64,000 nt of DNA from Actinomycetes bacterium. GTDB lineage: Bacteria > Actinomycetota > Actinomycetes > Propionibacteriales > Nocardioidaceae. A model generated the notes under the pieces. That model was not told the origin of the DNA and did no database searches. It worked only from the letters and a program-made list of their open reading frames with translations. The position numbers were made by a program, and so were the translations under genes. Location: the NCBI GenBank assembly GCA_023460975.1, contig JAEWOG010000104.1, positions 1-64,000 of the forward strand, written 5' to 3'. Positions 53,969 through 61,336 of this stretch are shown here, piece after piece. Each line of letters starts with the position of its first letter. Position 1 is the first letter of the stretch.

Positions 53969-56017
53969 ATGACGACCACCGGGGATCCACGAGGCCGGGG
54001 ATCGGCCGCGCCCGGCGGCGACGATCTTGGCGACATGCTGCCGGGTTTGCGGGCGACCGTGGCGGACGCCAAGGTGAAGGCCGCTCGCACGCGTGAGCGC
54101 AGGGCGGCGCAGTGGGAGCCTGCCGAGGCTGATCCGGTGGCGCGACTGCTGCTGGAGGTGCCGCTGGCGCACCTGGACCGGCCCTTCGACTACGCGGTGC
54201 CGGCGTCGATGTCCGACGACGCGGTCCCGGGTGCGCGGGTGAAGGTCCGCTTCGCTGGCAGCGAGGTGGCCGGCTACGTCCTGGAGCGGTGCGCGAGCAG
54301 CGACCACACGGGTCGCCTCCAGCCGTTGCGCCGCGTCGTCTCCGCCGAGCCGGTGCTCAGTGCGGACATCGCCGAGCTGTGCGGCAGGGTGGCTGCGCAC
54401 TGGGCCGGGACCCGCGCGGATGTCGTGCGGCTCGCTGTCCCGCCGCGCCACGCGGCCACCGAGAAGCGGCCGAGTGAGGACCCCGCTGATCCACCGCGGG
54501 CAGCGCACGTGGACGCATGGCGAGAGGTGACCCATGCGGATGCCTTCCTGACGCGCGTGCGGCAGGGGGCCAGCGTCCGGGCCGTGTGGGGTGCTGCCCC
54601 GGGTGACGATTGGGCCGCGATGATCGCCCAGGCGGTGGCCAGGTGTCTTGAGGGTGGCCGCGGCGCGGTGGTGTGCGTGCCCGATGGGCGCGACGTCGAC
54701 CGGGTCTCCTCGGCGCTGAGCGAGGTGCTGGGCGAGGGTCACCATGCGGTGCTGCGCGCCGATGCGGGTCCGGCGGCCCGCTACCGCGAGTTCCTGCGCG
54801 TGAGCCGCGGCGCCGTGCGCGTCGTCGTGGGCACACGCGCGGCGGCGTTTGCTCCCGTCACGGACCCGGGGCTGTTCGTGGTCTGGGACGACGGCGACGA
54901 GATGCACGCTGAGCCTCGAGCGCCGTACCCGCACACCAGGGACGTGCTGCGCCTGCGCGCCGAGCAGAGCGACGCCGCGATGCTGGTGGGCGGCTTCGCC
55001 CGCACGGTGGAGGCCGAGGAATGGTTGGCCTCGGGGTGGGCGCACGAGTTGGCCGTCGACCGGCGCCTGCTGCGCGAGCGTGTCCGGGTGGCCGTCGTGG
55101 GGGAGCACGAGCGTGCCGTCGGAACGCGCATCCCGCGGCAGGCCTACGAGGCGATCAAGCACTCGCTGGGGAGCGGGGCGCCCGTGCTGGTCCAGACGCC
55201 TCGGCAGGGGTACGCCCCCGCGCTGGCGTGCGAGAGGTGCCGGACCCCCGCGCGTTGCGCGCACTGCCACGGTCCGATGCAACTGAGTGCGCCGACCGAG
55301 CCCCCCGCCTGTCGGTGGTGCGGCGTCGCGGAGCCGGCGTGGGCCTGCGCCGAGTGTGGCGCGCACGGGTTGCGGGCGCGGGTGCGGGGCAACGTGCGTA
55401 CGGCGGAGGAGCTGGGGCGCGCGTTCCCGGGGGTGCGGGTGCGCAGTTCGCACGCCGAGCACGTCGTGGACCTCGTGGAGGCGAGCGCCCAGATCGTCGT
55501 CGCCACGACGGGTGCCGAGCCGTGGGCGCCCGGCGGCTATGGCGCGGTGGTCGTCCTCGACACGTGGTTGACGACCGCGCGCGAGGACATGCGCGCCGAC
55601 GAGGAGGCGCTGCGGCGGTGGAGCGGCGCCGTCGGGCTGGCGCAGGCCGGCGCCCGGGTCGTGGTGGTGGGCGAAGCGGCCCATCCCTCGCTCCAGGCAC
55701 TCATCCGCTGGGACGCGGGGGGATTCGCGCGGAGGGAAGCGGCGGAGCGTGCGCAGGCGCACCTGCCGCCTGCGGCGCGGATCGCCACCCTCACCGGGGC
55801 TGCGGGTGCCCTCAGCGACGCGTTGACGGTCCTGGACCTGCCCGCCCACGCCGAGGTGCTGGGGCCTGTCCCGCACGGCGAGGAGGAGCGCGTGGTGCTG
55901 CGCGTGCCAGCCGCGGACGGCGCTCACCTGGTCCGTGCGCTGGCCGAGCTCGCCCGCGTGCGGTCGGCTCGCAAACTCGAACCGGTCCGTGTCCAGGTCG
56001 ATCCGCGCTCCCTCTAG
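53969..56017 (+). CDS. priA: PriA-like primosomal protein N', helicase motifs lost
   Basis: A 682-residue actinobacterial PriA. The N-terminal 3'-DNA-binding domain is present (VARLLLEVPLAHLDRPFDYA). The zinc region is full (CERCRTPARCAHCHG, CRWCG, CAECG). The helicase core is degenerate: the Walker A position reads WGAAPGDDWAAM instead of GxTGSGKT, and the DEEH position reads WDDGDE. As annotated for mycobacterial PriA, it is unlikely to be an ATP-dependent helicase and may act as a structural replication-restart factor. A variant -10, TAGGAAT, ends 5 nt before ATG 53969. Confidence 0.88.
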   Translation: MTTTGDPRGRGSAAPGGDDLGDMLPGLRATVADAKVKAARTRERRAAQWEPAEADPVARLLLEVPLAHLDRPFDYAVPASMSDDAVPGARVKVRFAGSEVAGYVLERCASSDHTGRLQPLRRVVSAEPVLSADIAELCGRVAAHWAGTRADVVRLAVPPRHAATEKRPSEDPADPPRAAHVDAWREVTHADAFLTRVRQGASVRAVWGAAPGDDWAAMIAQAVARCLEGGRGAVVCVPDGRDVDRVSSALSEVLGEGHHAVLRADAGPAARYREFLRVSRGAVRVVVGTRAAAFAPVTDPGLFVVWDDGDEMHAEPRAPYPHTRDVLRLRAEQSDAAMLVGGFARTVEAEEWLASGWAHELAVDRRLLRERVRVAVVGEHERAVGTRIPRQAYEAIKHSLGSGAPVLVQTPRQGYAPALACERCRTPARCAHCHGPMQLSAPTEPPACRWCGVAEPAWACAECGAHGLRARVRGNVRTAEELGRAFPGVRVRSSHAEHVVDLVEASAQIVVATTGAEPWAPGGYGAVVVLDTWLTTAREDMRADEEALRRWSGAVGLAQAGARVVVVGEAAHPSLQALIRWDAGGFARREAAERAQAHLPPAARIATLTGAAGALSDALTVLDLPAHAEVLGPVPHGEEERVVLRVPAADGAHLVRALAELARVRSARKLEPVRVQVDPRSL

Positions 56018-56065
56018 ACTCTGACCTTTCGTCGACACCTCGACTCACGCCGTGAGAGGAGCCAC

Positions 56066-56611
56066 GTGGCCGTCCAGCCCATCCGCCTGTTCGGGGATCC
56101 CGTCCTTCGTCAGCGCGCAGTCGAGGTGGAGCACTTCGACAAGGACCTGCGTCGTCTCGTCACGGACCTGACCGACACGATGCTCGCAGCCCCAGGAGCC
56201 GGACTGGCGGCCCCCCAGATCGGCGTGGGCCTGCGCGTGTTCACCTGGAACGTGCACGGCGAGGTCGGTCACCTGGTCAATCCGACGCTCGAGCTGTCGC
56301 CCGAGACCCAGGACGGCGCCGAGGGGTGCCTCTCGCTTCCCGAGTTGACGTACGAGTGCCTGCGCGCGCTGTCGGTCATCGCGACCGGATTCGACATGCA
56401 CGGCGAGCCCGTACGGATCGAGGGATCCGACCTCCTCGCACGGGCCATTCAGCACGAGACGGACCATCTCGACGGCGTCCTCTTCATCGATCGCCTGGCC
56501 TCCGAGGCTCGCAAGGCGGCGATGAAGGAGATCCGGGAGTCCGACTGGTTCGGAGTCGACAAGCCCACGGTCAAGGTTTCGCCCCACCCCACGAACGGAT
56601 TCGGTTTCTGA
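56066..56611 (+). CDS. def: Peptide deformylase
   Basis: Removes the formyl group from nascent N-terminal methionine. All three metal-site motifs are present in its 181 residues: GAGLAAPQIG, EGCLSLPE and QHETDHLDG. GTG 56066 has GAGAGGAG upstream. TAGACT at 56015-56020, overlapping the priA stop, is a likely -10 for def-fmt. Coupled to fmt, its functional counterpart, by TGATG. Confidence 0.96.
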   Translation: MAVQPIRLFGDPVLRQRAVEVEHFDKDLRRLVTDLTDTMLAAPGAGLAAPQIGVGLRVFTWNVHGEVGHLVNPTLELSPETQDGAEGCLSLPELTYECLRALSVIATGFDMHGEPVRIEGSDLLARAIQHETDHLDGVLFIDRLASEARKAAMKEIRESDWFGVDKPTVKVSPHPTNGFGF

Positions 56612-57558
56612 TGCGCATCGTCTTCGCCGGCACCCCCGAGGTCGCCGTGCCGTCCCTCGACGCTCTCGTGGCGTCGGACCACGAGGTCGTCGCTGTCGTG
56701 ACGCGGCCCGACGCGCCCAGCGGGCGCGGCCGCAAGCTCGTGGCGAGCCCGGTGGCCCAGCGCGCCGAGGAGTTGGGAATCCCCGTCCTCAAGCCGACGC
56801 ATCCCAAGGACCCCGACTTCCAGGCCGAGTTGACCGCGCTGGCGCCCGAGGCGTGCCCGGTGGTGGCGTACGGAGCGCTGCTGCCCCAGTCGGCTCTCGA
56901 CATTCCCACGCACGGCTGGATCAACCTGCACTTCTCGATCCTTCCTGCGTGGCGCGGTGCCGCGCCCGTGCAGCACTCGGTGTGGGCGGGCGACGAGATC
57001 ACGGGCGCCACGACGTTCCGCATCGTCAAGGAGCTCGACGCGGGTCCCACGTTCGGCGTGATGACCGAGAAGGTGCGGCCCACCGACACCTCCGGCGACC
57101 TGCTGGGGCGTCTTGCTGAGGGCGGCGCCCACCTGCTGGTCAGCACCCTCGACGGGATCGAGACGGGCGAGCTGGTCGCCGTCGAGCAGCCGACGGACGG
57201 CGTCACGATCGCCCCCAAGATCACCGTGGAGGATGCGCAGATCGACTGGTCGCGCCCCGCCGTGGCCATCGACCGTCAGATCCGCGCGTGCGCCCCGGCC
57301 CCCGGCACCTGGAGCACATTCGAGGGCGAGCGGATCAAGGTTGGGCCTCTCACGTTGACCGAGCGCGAGTCGCTGGCGCCGGGCGTGCTCGAGGTGACCA
57401 AGAACGCGGTCTTCGTCGGCACCGGCACCGTCCCGGTCCAGCTCGGCGAGGTCAAGGCGTTCGGCAAGAAGCAGATGGGGGCCGCTGACTGGGCTCGCGG
57501 CGTCCGCCTCGCTTCGGGAGCTCGCTTCGGCGCTGACGCGGCCGAGGAGACGGCCTAG
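56611..57558 (+). CDS. fmt: Methionyl-tRNA formyltransferase
   Basis: Formylates initiator Met-tRNA using 10-formyl-THF. The 315-residue protein has MRIVFAGTPEVAVPSLDAL at the start and the catalytic motif INLHFSILPAWRGAAPVQHS (Asn, His, Asp of the GART fold). The C-terminal tRNA-binding barrel begins near residue 205. ATG 56611 shares one base with the def stop. Confidence 0.96.
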   Translation: MRIVFAGTPEVAVPSLDALVASDHEVVAVVTRPDAPSGRGRKLVASPVAQRAEELGIPVLKPTHPKDPDFQAELTALAPEACPVVAYGALLPQSALDIPTHGWINLHFSILPAWRGAAPVQHSVWAGDEITGATTFRIVKELDAGPTFGVMTEKVRPTDTSGDLLGRLAEGGAHLLVSTLDGIETGELVAVEQPTDGVTIAPKITVEDAQIDWSRPAVAIDRQIRACAPAPGTWSTFEGERIKVGPLTLTERESLAPGVLEVTKNAVFVGTGTVPVQLGEVKAFGKKQMGAADWARGVRLASGARFGADAAEETA

Positions 57559-57567
57559 GCTCGTGGG

Positions 57568-57981
57568 ATGAGCCGAGCCGCCCGCCCCTCCGACGTCGAC
57601 GAGATCTGCGGTTCCCTCCCGGAGACCGAGTTCGGCACCTCGTGGGGAGACGTACCGACGTGGAAGGTGCCGCGGGGGGAGAAGGGCAAGGGGTTCCTGC
57701 TCTACCGGCACCCGCACTCCACGGCCGTGGATGCTGACGGGCAGATGTATGACGACCTGCTCGTCATCGTCACTGCCGGGCCGGGCGAGAAGGCGGCGCT
57801 CGTGGAGGACCCATCGTCGCCGTTCTTCACCATCGACCACTTCCGCAACTACAACGCCGTGCTCGTCCAGCAGTCCCGTCTGGGCGAACTCGACGTGGCG
57901 GAGTTGCGTGAGGTGATCACCGACGCGTGGGCGCACAGGGCGCCGAAGAAGCTGGTCAAGGAGTACTTCGCCGATGAGTGA
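57568..57981 (+). CDS. MmcQ/YjbR family DNA-binding protein
   Basis: A 137-residue CyaY-like-fold protein of the MmcQ/YjbR family: SLPETEFGTSWGDVPTWKV, KGFLLYRHP, and the C-terminal DAWAHRAPKKLVKEYF. E. coli YjbR binds DNA; the role is unknown. ATG 57568 follows TAGGCT (57556-57561) by 6 nt. That hexamer contains the fmt stop codon, so the gene may have its own leaderless transcript. The stop overlaps rsmB by 8 bp. Confidence 0.82.
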   Translation: MSRAARPSDVDEICGSLPETEFGTSWGDVPTWKVPRGEKGKGFLLYRHPHSTAVDADGQMYDDLLVIVTAGPGEKAALVEDPSSPFFTIDHFRNYNAVLVQQSRLGELDVAELREVITDAWAHRAPKKLVKEYFADE

Positions 57982-59296
57982 ACGCCGCCGGCGTCGAGTC
58001 GATCCCGCCCGCCGTGCCGCGTGGGAGGTCCTCAAGGCGGTCCGCGTCGACGACGCGTACGCCAACCTGGTGCTTCCCGCGGTCCTCGCTGAGCACGGGT
58101 TGGGCGGACGCGACGCCGCGTTCGTCACCGAGCTGGCGTCAGGGACATTGCGGGGCCTGGGCACCTACGACCCGATCATCGACGCATGTCTCAGCAAGCC
58201 GCGGCTGGAGGCCAAGGTGCGCGACGTGCTGCGCCTGGGCGTCCACCAACTCCTGGCGATGCGCGTGCCCGACCACGCGGCGATCGCCACCAGCGTCGAG
58301 TTGGCCCGCGACCGTGTGGGTCCGGGCCCCACGGGCCTGGTCAACGCGGTGCTCCGCAAGGTTGCCGCGCACGACCTCGACGCGTGGGTGCGTCGGGTGG
58401 CGCCCGACGCCGAGGCGGACCCGACCGGTCACCTGGCCGTCGCGACCTCGCATCCGCGCTGGGTGGTGGAGGACCTGCGCGCGGCGCTCGTGGCCCACGG
58501 CCGCGATGCTGCCGAGCTGCCCGCCCTGCTGGCCGCCGACAACGAGGCGCCGCGGGTCACCCTGGTCGCGCGACCGGGTCTGGTCGAGGTGGCGGAGCTT
58601 GAAGCCGCGGGAGCCGAGCCGACCGGGCGTTCCCCGTACGCCCTCACGTGGGGCGGCGGCGATCTGTCGGCCGTGTCGGCCCTTGTGGAGGGCCGCGCCG
58701 GCGTGCAGGACGAGGGCTCCCAGCGCGTCGCGCTCGCTCTGGCCGACGCGCCCATGAGTGGCCCCGACCAGCGCTGGCTCGACCTGTGCGCCGGGCCCGG
58801 CGGCAAGACGGCGCTGCTGGCCGCGCTCGCCGCCCGTCGCGGGGCGAAGGTCCTGGCCAATGAGCGCCAGTTCCACCGCGCTGGCCTCGTGGCCCGGGGC
58901 GTACGAGCCATCCCGGGCGGCATGCTCGGCACCGTGACCGGCGACGGAACGCGCCCCGCGTGGGCTCCCGGCTCCTTCGACCGCGTCCTCGTCGACGCGC
59001 CCTGCTCCGGGCTGGGCGCCCTGCGGCGGCGCCCGGAGTCGCGCTGGCGTCGTACGAAGGCCGACGTCGTCGAGCTCGTCGAGTTGCAGCAGGCGCTGCT
59101 GGCCTCCGCGCTGGACGCCGTGCGGCCCGGCGGCGTGGTCGTCTATGCCACGTGTTCCCCCGTCGTGGCGGAGACCGTCGAGGTCGTGGACGCCGTCCTG
59201 TCGGCACGCGACGCCGAGGTTGTCGACACGTTCGTCACGTGGCCGCACATCGACCACAGCGACGCGATGTACGCGGCGACGATTCGCCGGGCCTGA
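57974..59296 (+). CDS. rsmB: 16S rRNA (cytosine-C5) methyltransferase, RsmB/NOL1/NOP2/Sun family
   Basis: A 440-residue rRNA m5C methyltransferase (C967 in E. coli). The N-terminal NusB-like RNA-binding domain spans 1-150 (ARRAAWEVLKAVRVDDAYAN). The SAM-binding domain has LDLCAGPGGKTALLAALA. The catalytic cysteines are in VDAPCSGLGALRRRPESRW and VVYATCSPVVAETVEVV. It overlaps the YjbR gene at its start. The stop is followed 44 bp later by the first 95-bp inverted repeat. Confidence 0.93.
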   Translation: MSERRRRRVDPARRAAWEVLKAVRVDDAYANLVLPAVLAEHGLGGRDAAFVTELASGTLRGLGTYDPIIDACLSKPRLEAKVRDVLRLGVHQLLAMRVPDHAAIATSVELARDRVGPGPTGLVNAVLRKVAAHDLDAWVRRVAPDAEADPTGHLAVATSHPRWVVEDLRAALVAHGRDAAELPALLAADNEAPRVTLVARPGLVEVAELEAAGAEPTGRSPYALTWGGGDLSAVSALVEGRAGVQDEGSQRVALALADAPMSGPDQRWLDLCAGPGGKTALLAALAARRGAKVLANERQFHRAGLVARGVRAIPGGMLGTVTGDGTRPAWAPGSFDRVLVDAPCSGLGALRRRPESRWRRTKADVVELVELQQALLASALDAVRPGGVVVYATCSPVVAETVEVVDAVLSARDAEVVDTFVTWPHIDHSDAMYAATIRRA

Positions 59297-59340
59297 GCCC
59301 TGACCTCGCTGTCTCGCCGGGGTTTCCCCACTCGCCCCCC

Positions 59341-59435
59341 GGAGAGTCCCCGCTCAGGCGGGGAAACTGGCACTGTGTGGCCTTTGCAAACGGCACAAGG
59401 AGCAAGACTCACGCACAGAGTTCGGGTTATGTCAG
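59341..59435 (+). repeat. 95-bp repeat, copy 1 of an inverted pair
   Basis: Matches the reverse complement of 61186-61280 over all 95 positions with no gap and about 82% identity. It begins with a hairpin (ccccgc-tcag-gcgggg, 59348-59363), continues through aaactggc and a partly palindromic core centred on TTTGCAAA, then aggagcaagactc, and ends in gttatgtcag. It lies downstream of both rsmB and the ATPase gene, so the hairpin can terminate both. The 239-bp gap otherwise holds nothing recognisable. Confidence 0.85.
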
Positions 59436-59535
59436 GTGCCCGATGCGTCTCCAGAACGCCCCGTACGCCCGCAGCCCGACGCCGTACGAAGAAAGCCCTG
59501 GCCGTACGGCGGAGCCCGAGCCGCGCAGTGTTGCG

Positions 59536-60291
59536 CTACTCGGCCGCCAGATGGCGCAGGTAACGCTCCGGCGCCTCCAGGAATGACCTCCAGTGCCACA
59601 CCAGGTCGAGGTCCGACCACGCGGTCGACCGCAAGCCCCACGGGCCCACCTCGATCACCGAAGCGCCGGGTAGCGAGGCCAGGATGGGGGAGTGGGTGGC
59701 GCACAGGACCTGCCCACCGGTATCCACCAGGTCGGTGAGCGCGGCCATCAGCCCCAAGGTTGCCGAGAACGACAACGCGGCCTCGGGTTCGTCGAGGCAA
59801 TAGAACCCGGGGCCGTTCATCCGGCTGCGCACCACCTCGAGGAACGACTCGCCGTGACTCATCTCGTGCAGCCCCGATCCGGCGCCGGCCGCGTCGAAGG
59901 TGTTCTCCTCGAACGTGTACCAGCCGTGCATCGTCTCGGCGCGCAGGAAGAACCCCCAGCGCCGGGTGCCGACATTGCGTTCCAGCCTCACGACCCTGCC
60001 GAGCGGCGACTCGCTCGGGCGGGTGGAGTGGTGACCCTGAGTGCTCCCGCCCTCGGGGGAGAGGCCGTACGCCGCGGCCGCGGCCTCCACGATCGTCGAC
60101 TTGCCGGTGCCGTTCTCGCCGACGAGGAAAGTGACGCCGGGGGCCAGGTCGAGACCCTCACGCCACAACTGGTCGATCGCCGGGATGGTCCGTGGCCAGG
60201 CCCGCGGCCCCAGTTCGGCGGCGTGCTCAGAGGTCTGGTCGACGAAGAGGCGCCGCACCGGAGGCATGTGGCGGCGTGGTGTGGCGGGCAT
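59536..60291 (-). CDS. AAA/ABC-type ATPase, COG3910-like
   Basis: A 251-residue soluble ATPase of the SMC/ABC-like 'predicted ATPase' type. Walker A is VGENGTGKSTIVEAAAAAYG (about residues 58-77), the signature-like motif is HEMSHGESFLEVV, Walker B is FYCLDEPEAALS and the switch His is in LCATHSPILASL. No membrane or nuclease domain is seen. Such ATPases often act with a partner; the divergent sirtuin gene starts only 46 bp away. ATG 60291 has TAGCCT on its strand (60298-60303) ending 6 nt upstream: leaderless. Confidence 0.85.
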   Translation of the reverse strand: MPATPRRHMPPVRRLFVDQTSEHAAELGPRAWPRTIPAIDQLWREGLDLAPGVTFLVGENGTGKSTIVEAAAAAYGLSPEGGSTQGHHSTRPSESPLGRVVRLERNVGTRRWGFFLRAETMHGWYTFEENTFDAAGAGSGLHEMSHGESFLEVVRSRMNGPGFYCLDEPEAALSFSATLGLMAALTDLVDTGGQVLCATHSPILASLPGASVIEVGPWGLRSTAWSDLDLVWHWRSFLEAPERYLRHLAAE

Positions 60292-60337
60292 CCAGACAGG
60301 CTAGGCGGCCCCTCAGACACCTGCGTACGCTGGCCGG
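60292..60337. promoter_or_regulatory. Face-to-face divergent leaderless promoters (ATPase / SIR2)
   Basis: Within 46 bp lie TAGCCT (minus strand, 60298-60303) for the ATPase and TACGCT (60326-60331) for the sirtuin, each ending 6 nt before its start codon. The two -10 elements are only 22 bp apart, so the -35 regions must overlap the opposite promoter and the two genes cannot be fired independently by two bound polymerases. Confidence 0.5.
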
Positions 60338-61189
60338 GTGAGCATCCTCGAGCGGACCGAAGACGCGCTCGCATTGTGCGCAACTGGTCCGTTGGTGGTG
60401 CTCACTGGGGCTGGCGTCTCCACGGACTCCGGCATCCCGGACTACCGGGGCCCGTCCTCGACACCGCGGATGCCGATGACGTACGGCGAATTCGTCTCTG
60501 GGCCCGCGGCCCGGCAACGCTACTGGGCGCGCAGCCACCTCGGGTGGTCGCGGATGCGTCGCGCCGAGCCCAACGCCGCCCACCTCGCAGTGGCCCGCCT
60601 CGGCGCTGACCTTGTCATCACCCAGAACGTCGACGGCCTGCACGAGCGTGTCGGCACCCCGCGGCTCGTCGCCCTGCACGGGCGCATCGCCCACGTCGTG
60701 TGCCTGGACTGCCGTACGACCACCTCGCGCAGCGACCTCCAGGAGACACTGGCGACCCTCAACCCGGGCTGGACGGACCGGCATGCGCACGTCGCGGTGC
60801 GTCCGGACGGGGACGTGGACCTAGAGGGCACGGACGGCTTCGTCGTCCCCGAGTGCACCAGGTGCGGGGGAGTCCTCAAGCCCGACGTGGTGTTCTTCGG
60901 CGAGAACGTGCCCAAGGAGCGCGTCGAGCGTTGCTACGCCGCCGTCGACGCGCTCGCACGCTCGGGTGGAACCCTGGTGGTAGCCGGTTCCAGCCTGACC
61001 GTGATGAGCGGGCTGAGGTTCGTACGGCGGGCCGCCAAGCAGGCGATCCCGGTGGTGATCGTCAACCGTGGCGCCACCCGCGGGGACGAGTACGCCACCC
61101 GAACCGTTCACGCCGGAACCAGCGAGTGGCTTCAGGCGCTGCTGCGGGTGCGCCGGCCGTACGGAGGCCGCCCGCAGCCTCCCGGCTGA
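60338..61189 (+). CDS. SIR2-family NAD-dependent protein deacylase (class II-like sirtuin)
   Basis: A 283-residue sirtuin that removes acyl groups from lysine using NAD. The NAD motif is LTGAGVSTDSGIPDYRGP (about residues 22-39), then ITQNVDGLHE, the catalytic His in VALHGRI, zinc ligands CLDC and CTRC, and the closing VAGSSLTVMSG. A 25-residue acidic insertion sits between the two Cys pairs. All catalytic residues are present, so this is a full enzyme rather than a SIR2-like NADase fragment. GTG 60338 is leaderless (TACGCT 6 nt before). The stop codon falls inside the second 95-bp repeat. Confidence 0.92.
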   Translation: MSILERTEDALALCATGPLVVLTGAGVSTDSGIPDYRGPSSTPRMPMTYGEFVSGPAARQRYWARSHLGWSRMRRAEPNAAHLAVARLGADLVITQNVDGLHERVGTPRLVALHGRIAHVVCLDCRTTTSRSDLQETLATLNPGWTDRHAHVAVRPDGDVDLEGTDGFVVPECTRCGGVLKPDVVFFGENVPKERVERCYAAVDALARSGGTLVVAGSSLTVMSGLRFVRRAAKQAIPVVIVNRGATRGDEYATRTVHAGTSEWLQALLRVRRPYGGRPQPPG

Positions 61190-61280
61190 CATAACTCGTA
61201 CCGGGTGGGCGAGTCTTGCTCCTGTTGGCCTTTGCAAAGGGCACAAGGAGCCAGTTTCCCCGCCTGAGCGGGGATCCTCC
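61186..61280 (-). repeat. 95-bp repeat, copy 2 of an inverted pair
   Basis: Reverse-complement copy of 59341-59435. It starts at the sirtuin stop (ctgacataac, stop codon 61187-61189) and ends with the hairpin ccccgc-ctga-gcgggg. The core cctttgcaaaggg sits in an imperfect 34-bp palindrome flanked by gctcct and aggagc. Being downstream of the sirtuin gene, the hairpin can terminate it. Substitutions between the copies partly preserve the internal pairing. Confidence 0.85.
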
Positions 61281-61336
61281 GCCCAGAAGCGGGCGCCACA
61301 CCGAGCACAAGGGCGCCGTACGGCTAGCGTGAGGGC

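Noticed and set aside
52160..56038. 1292-codon open frame on the minus strand
   Set aside because: Runs antisense through coaBC, metK and priA, all clearly real genes.
60338..61189. Anti-phage SIR2 NADase (Thoeris or SIR2-ATPase defence type)
   Set aside because: The protein is a complete class II-like deacylase with zinc ligands and no extra effector domain, and the ATPase is a widespread stand-alone type; defence cannot be claimed from sequence alone.
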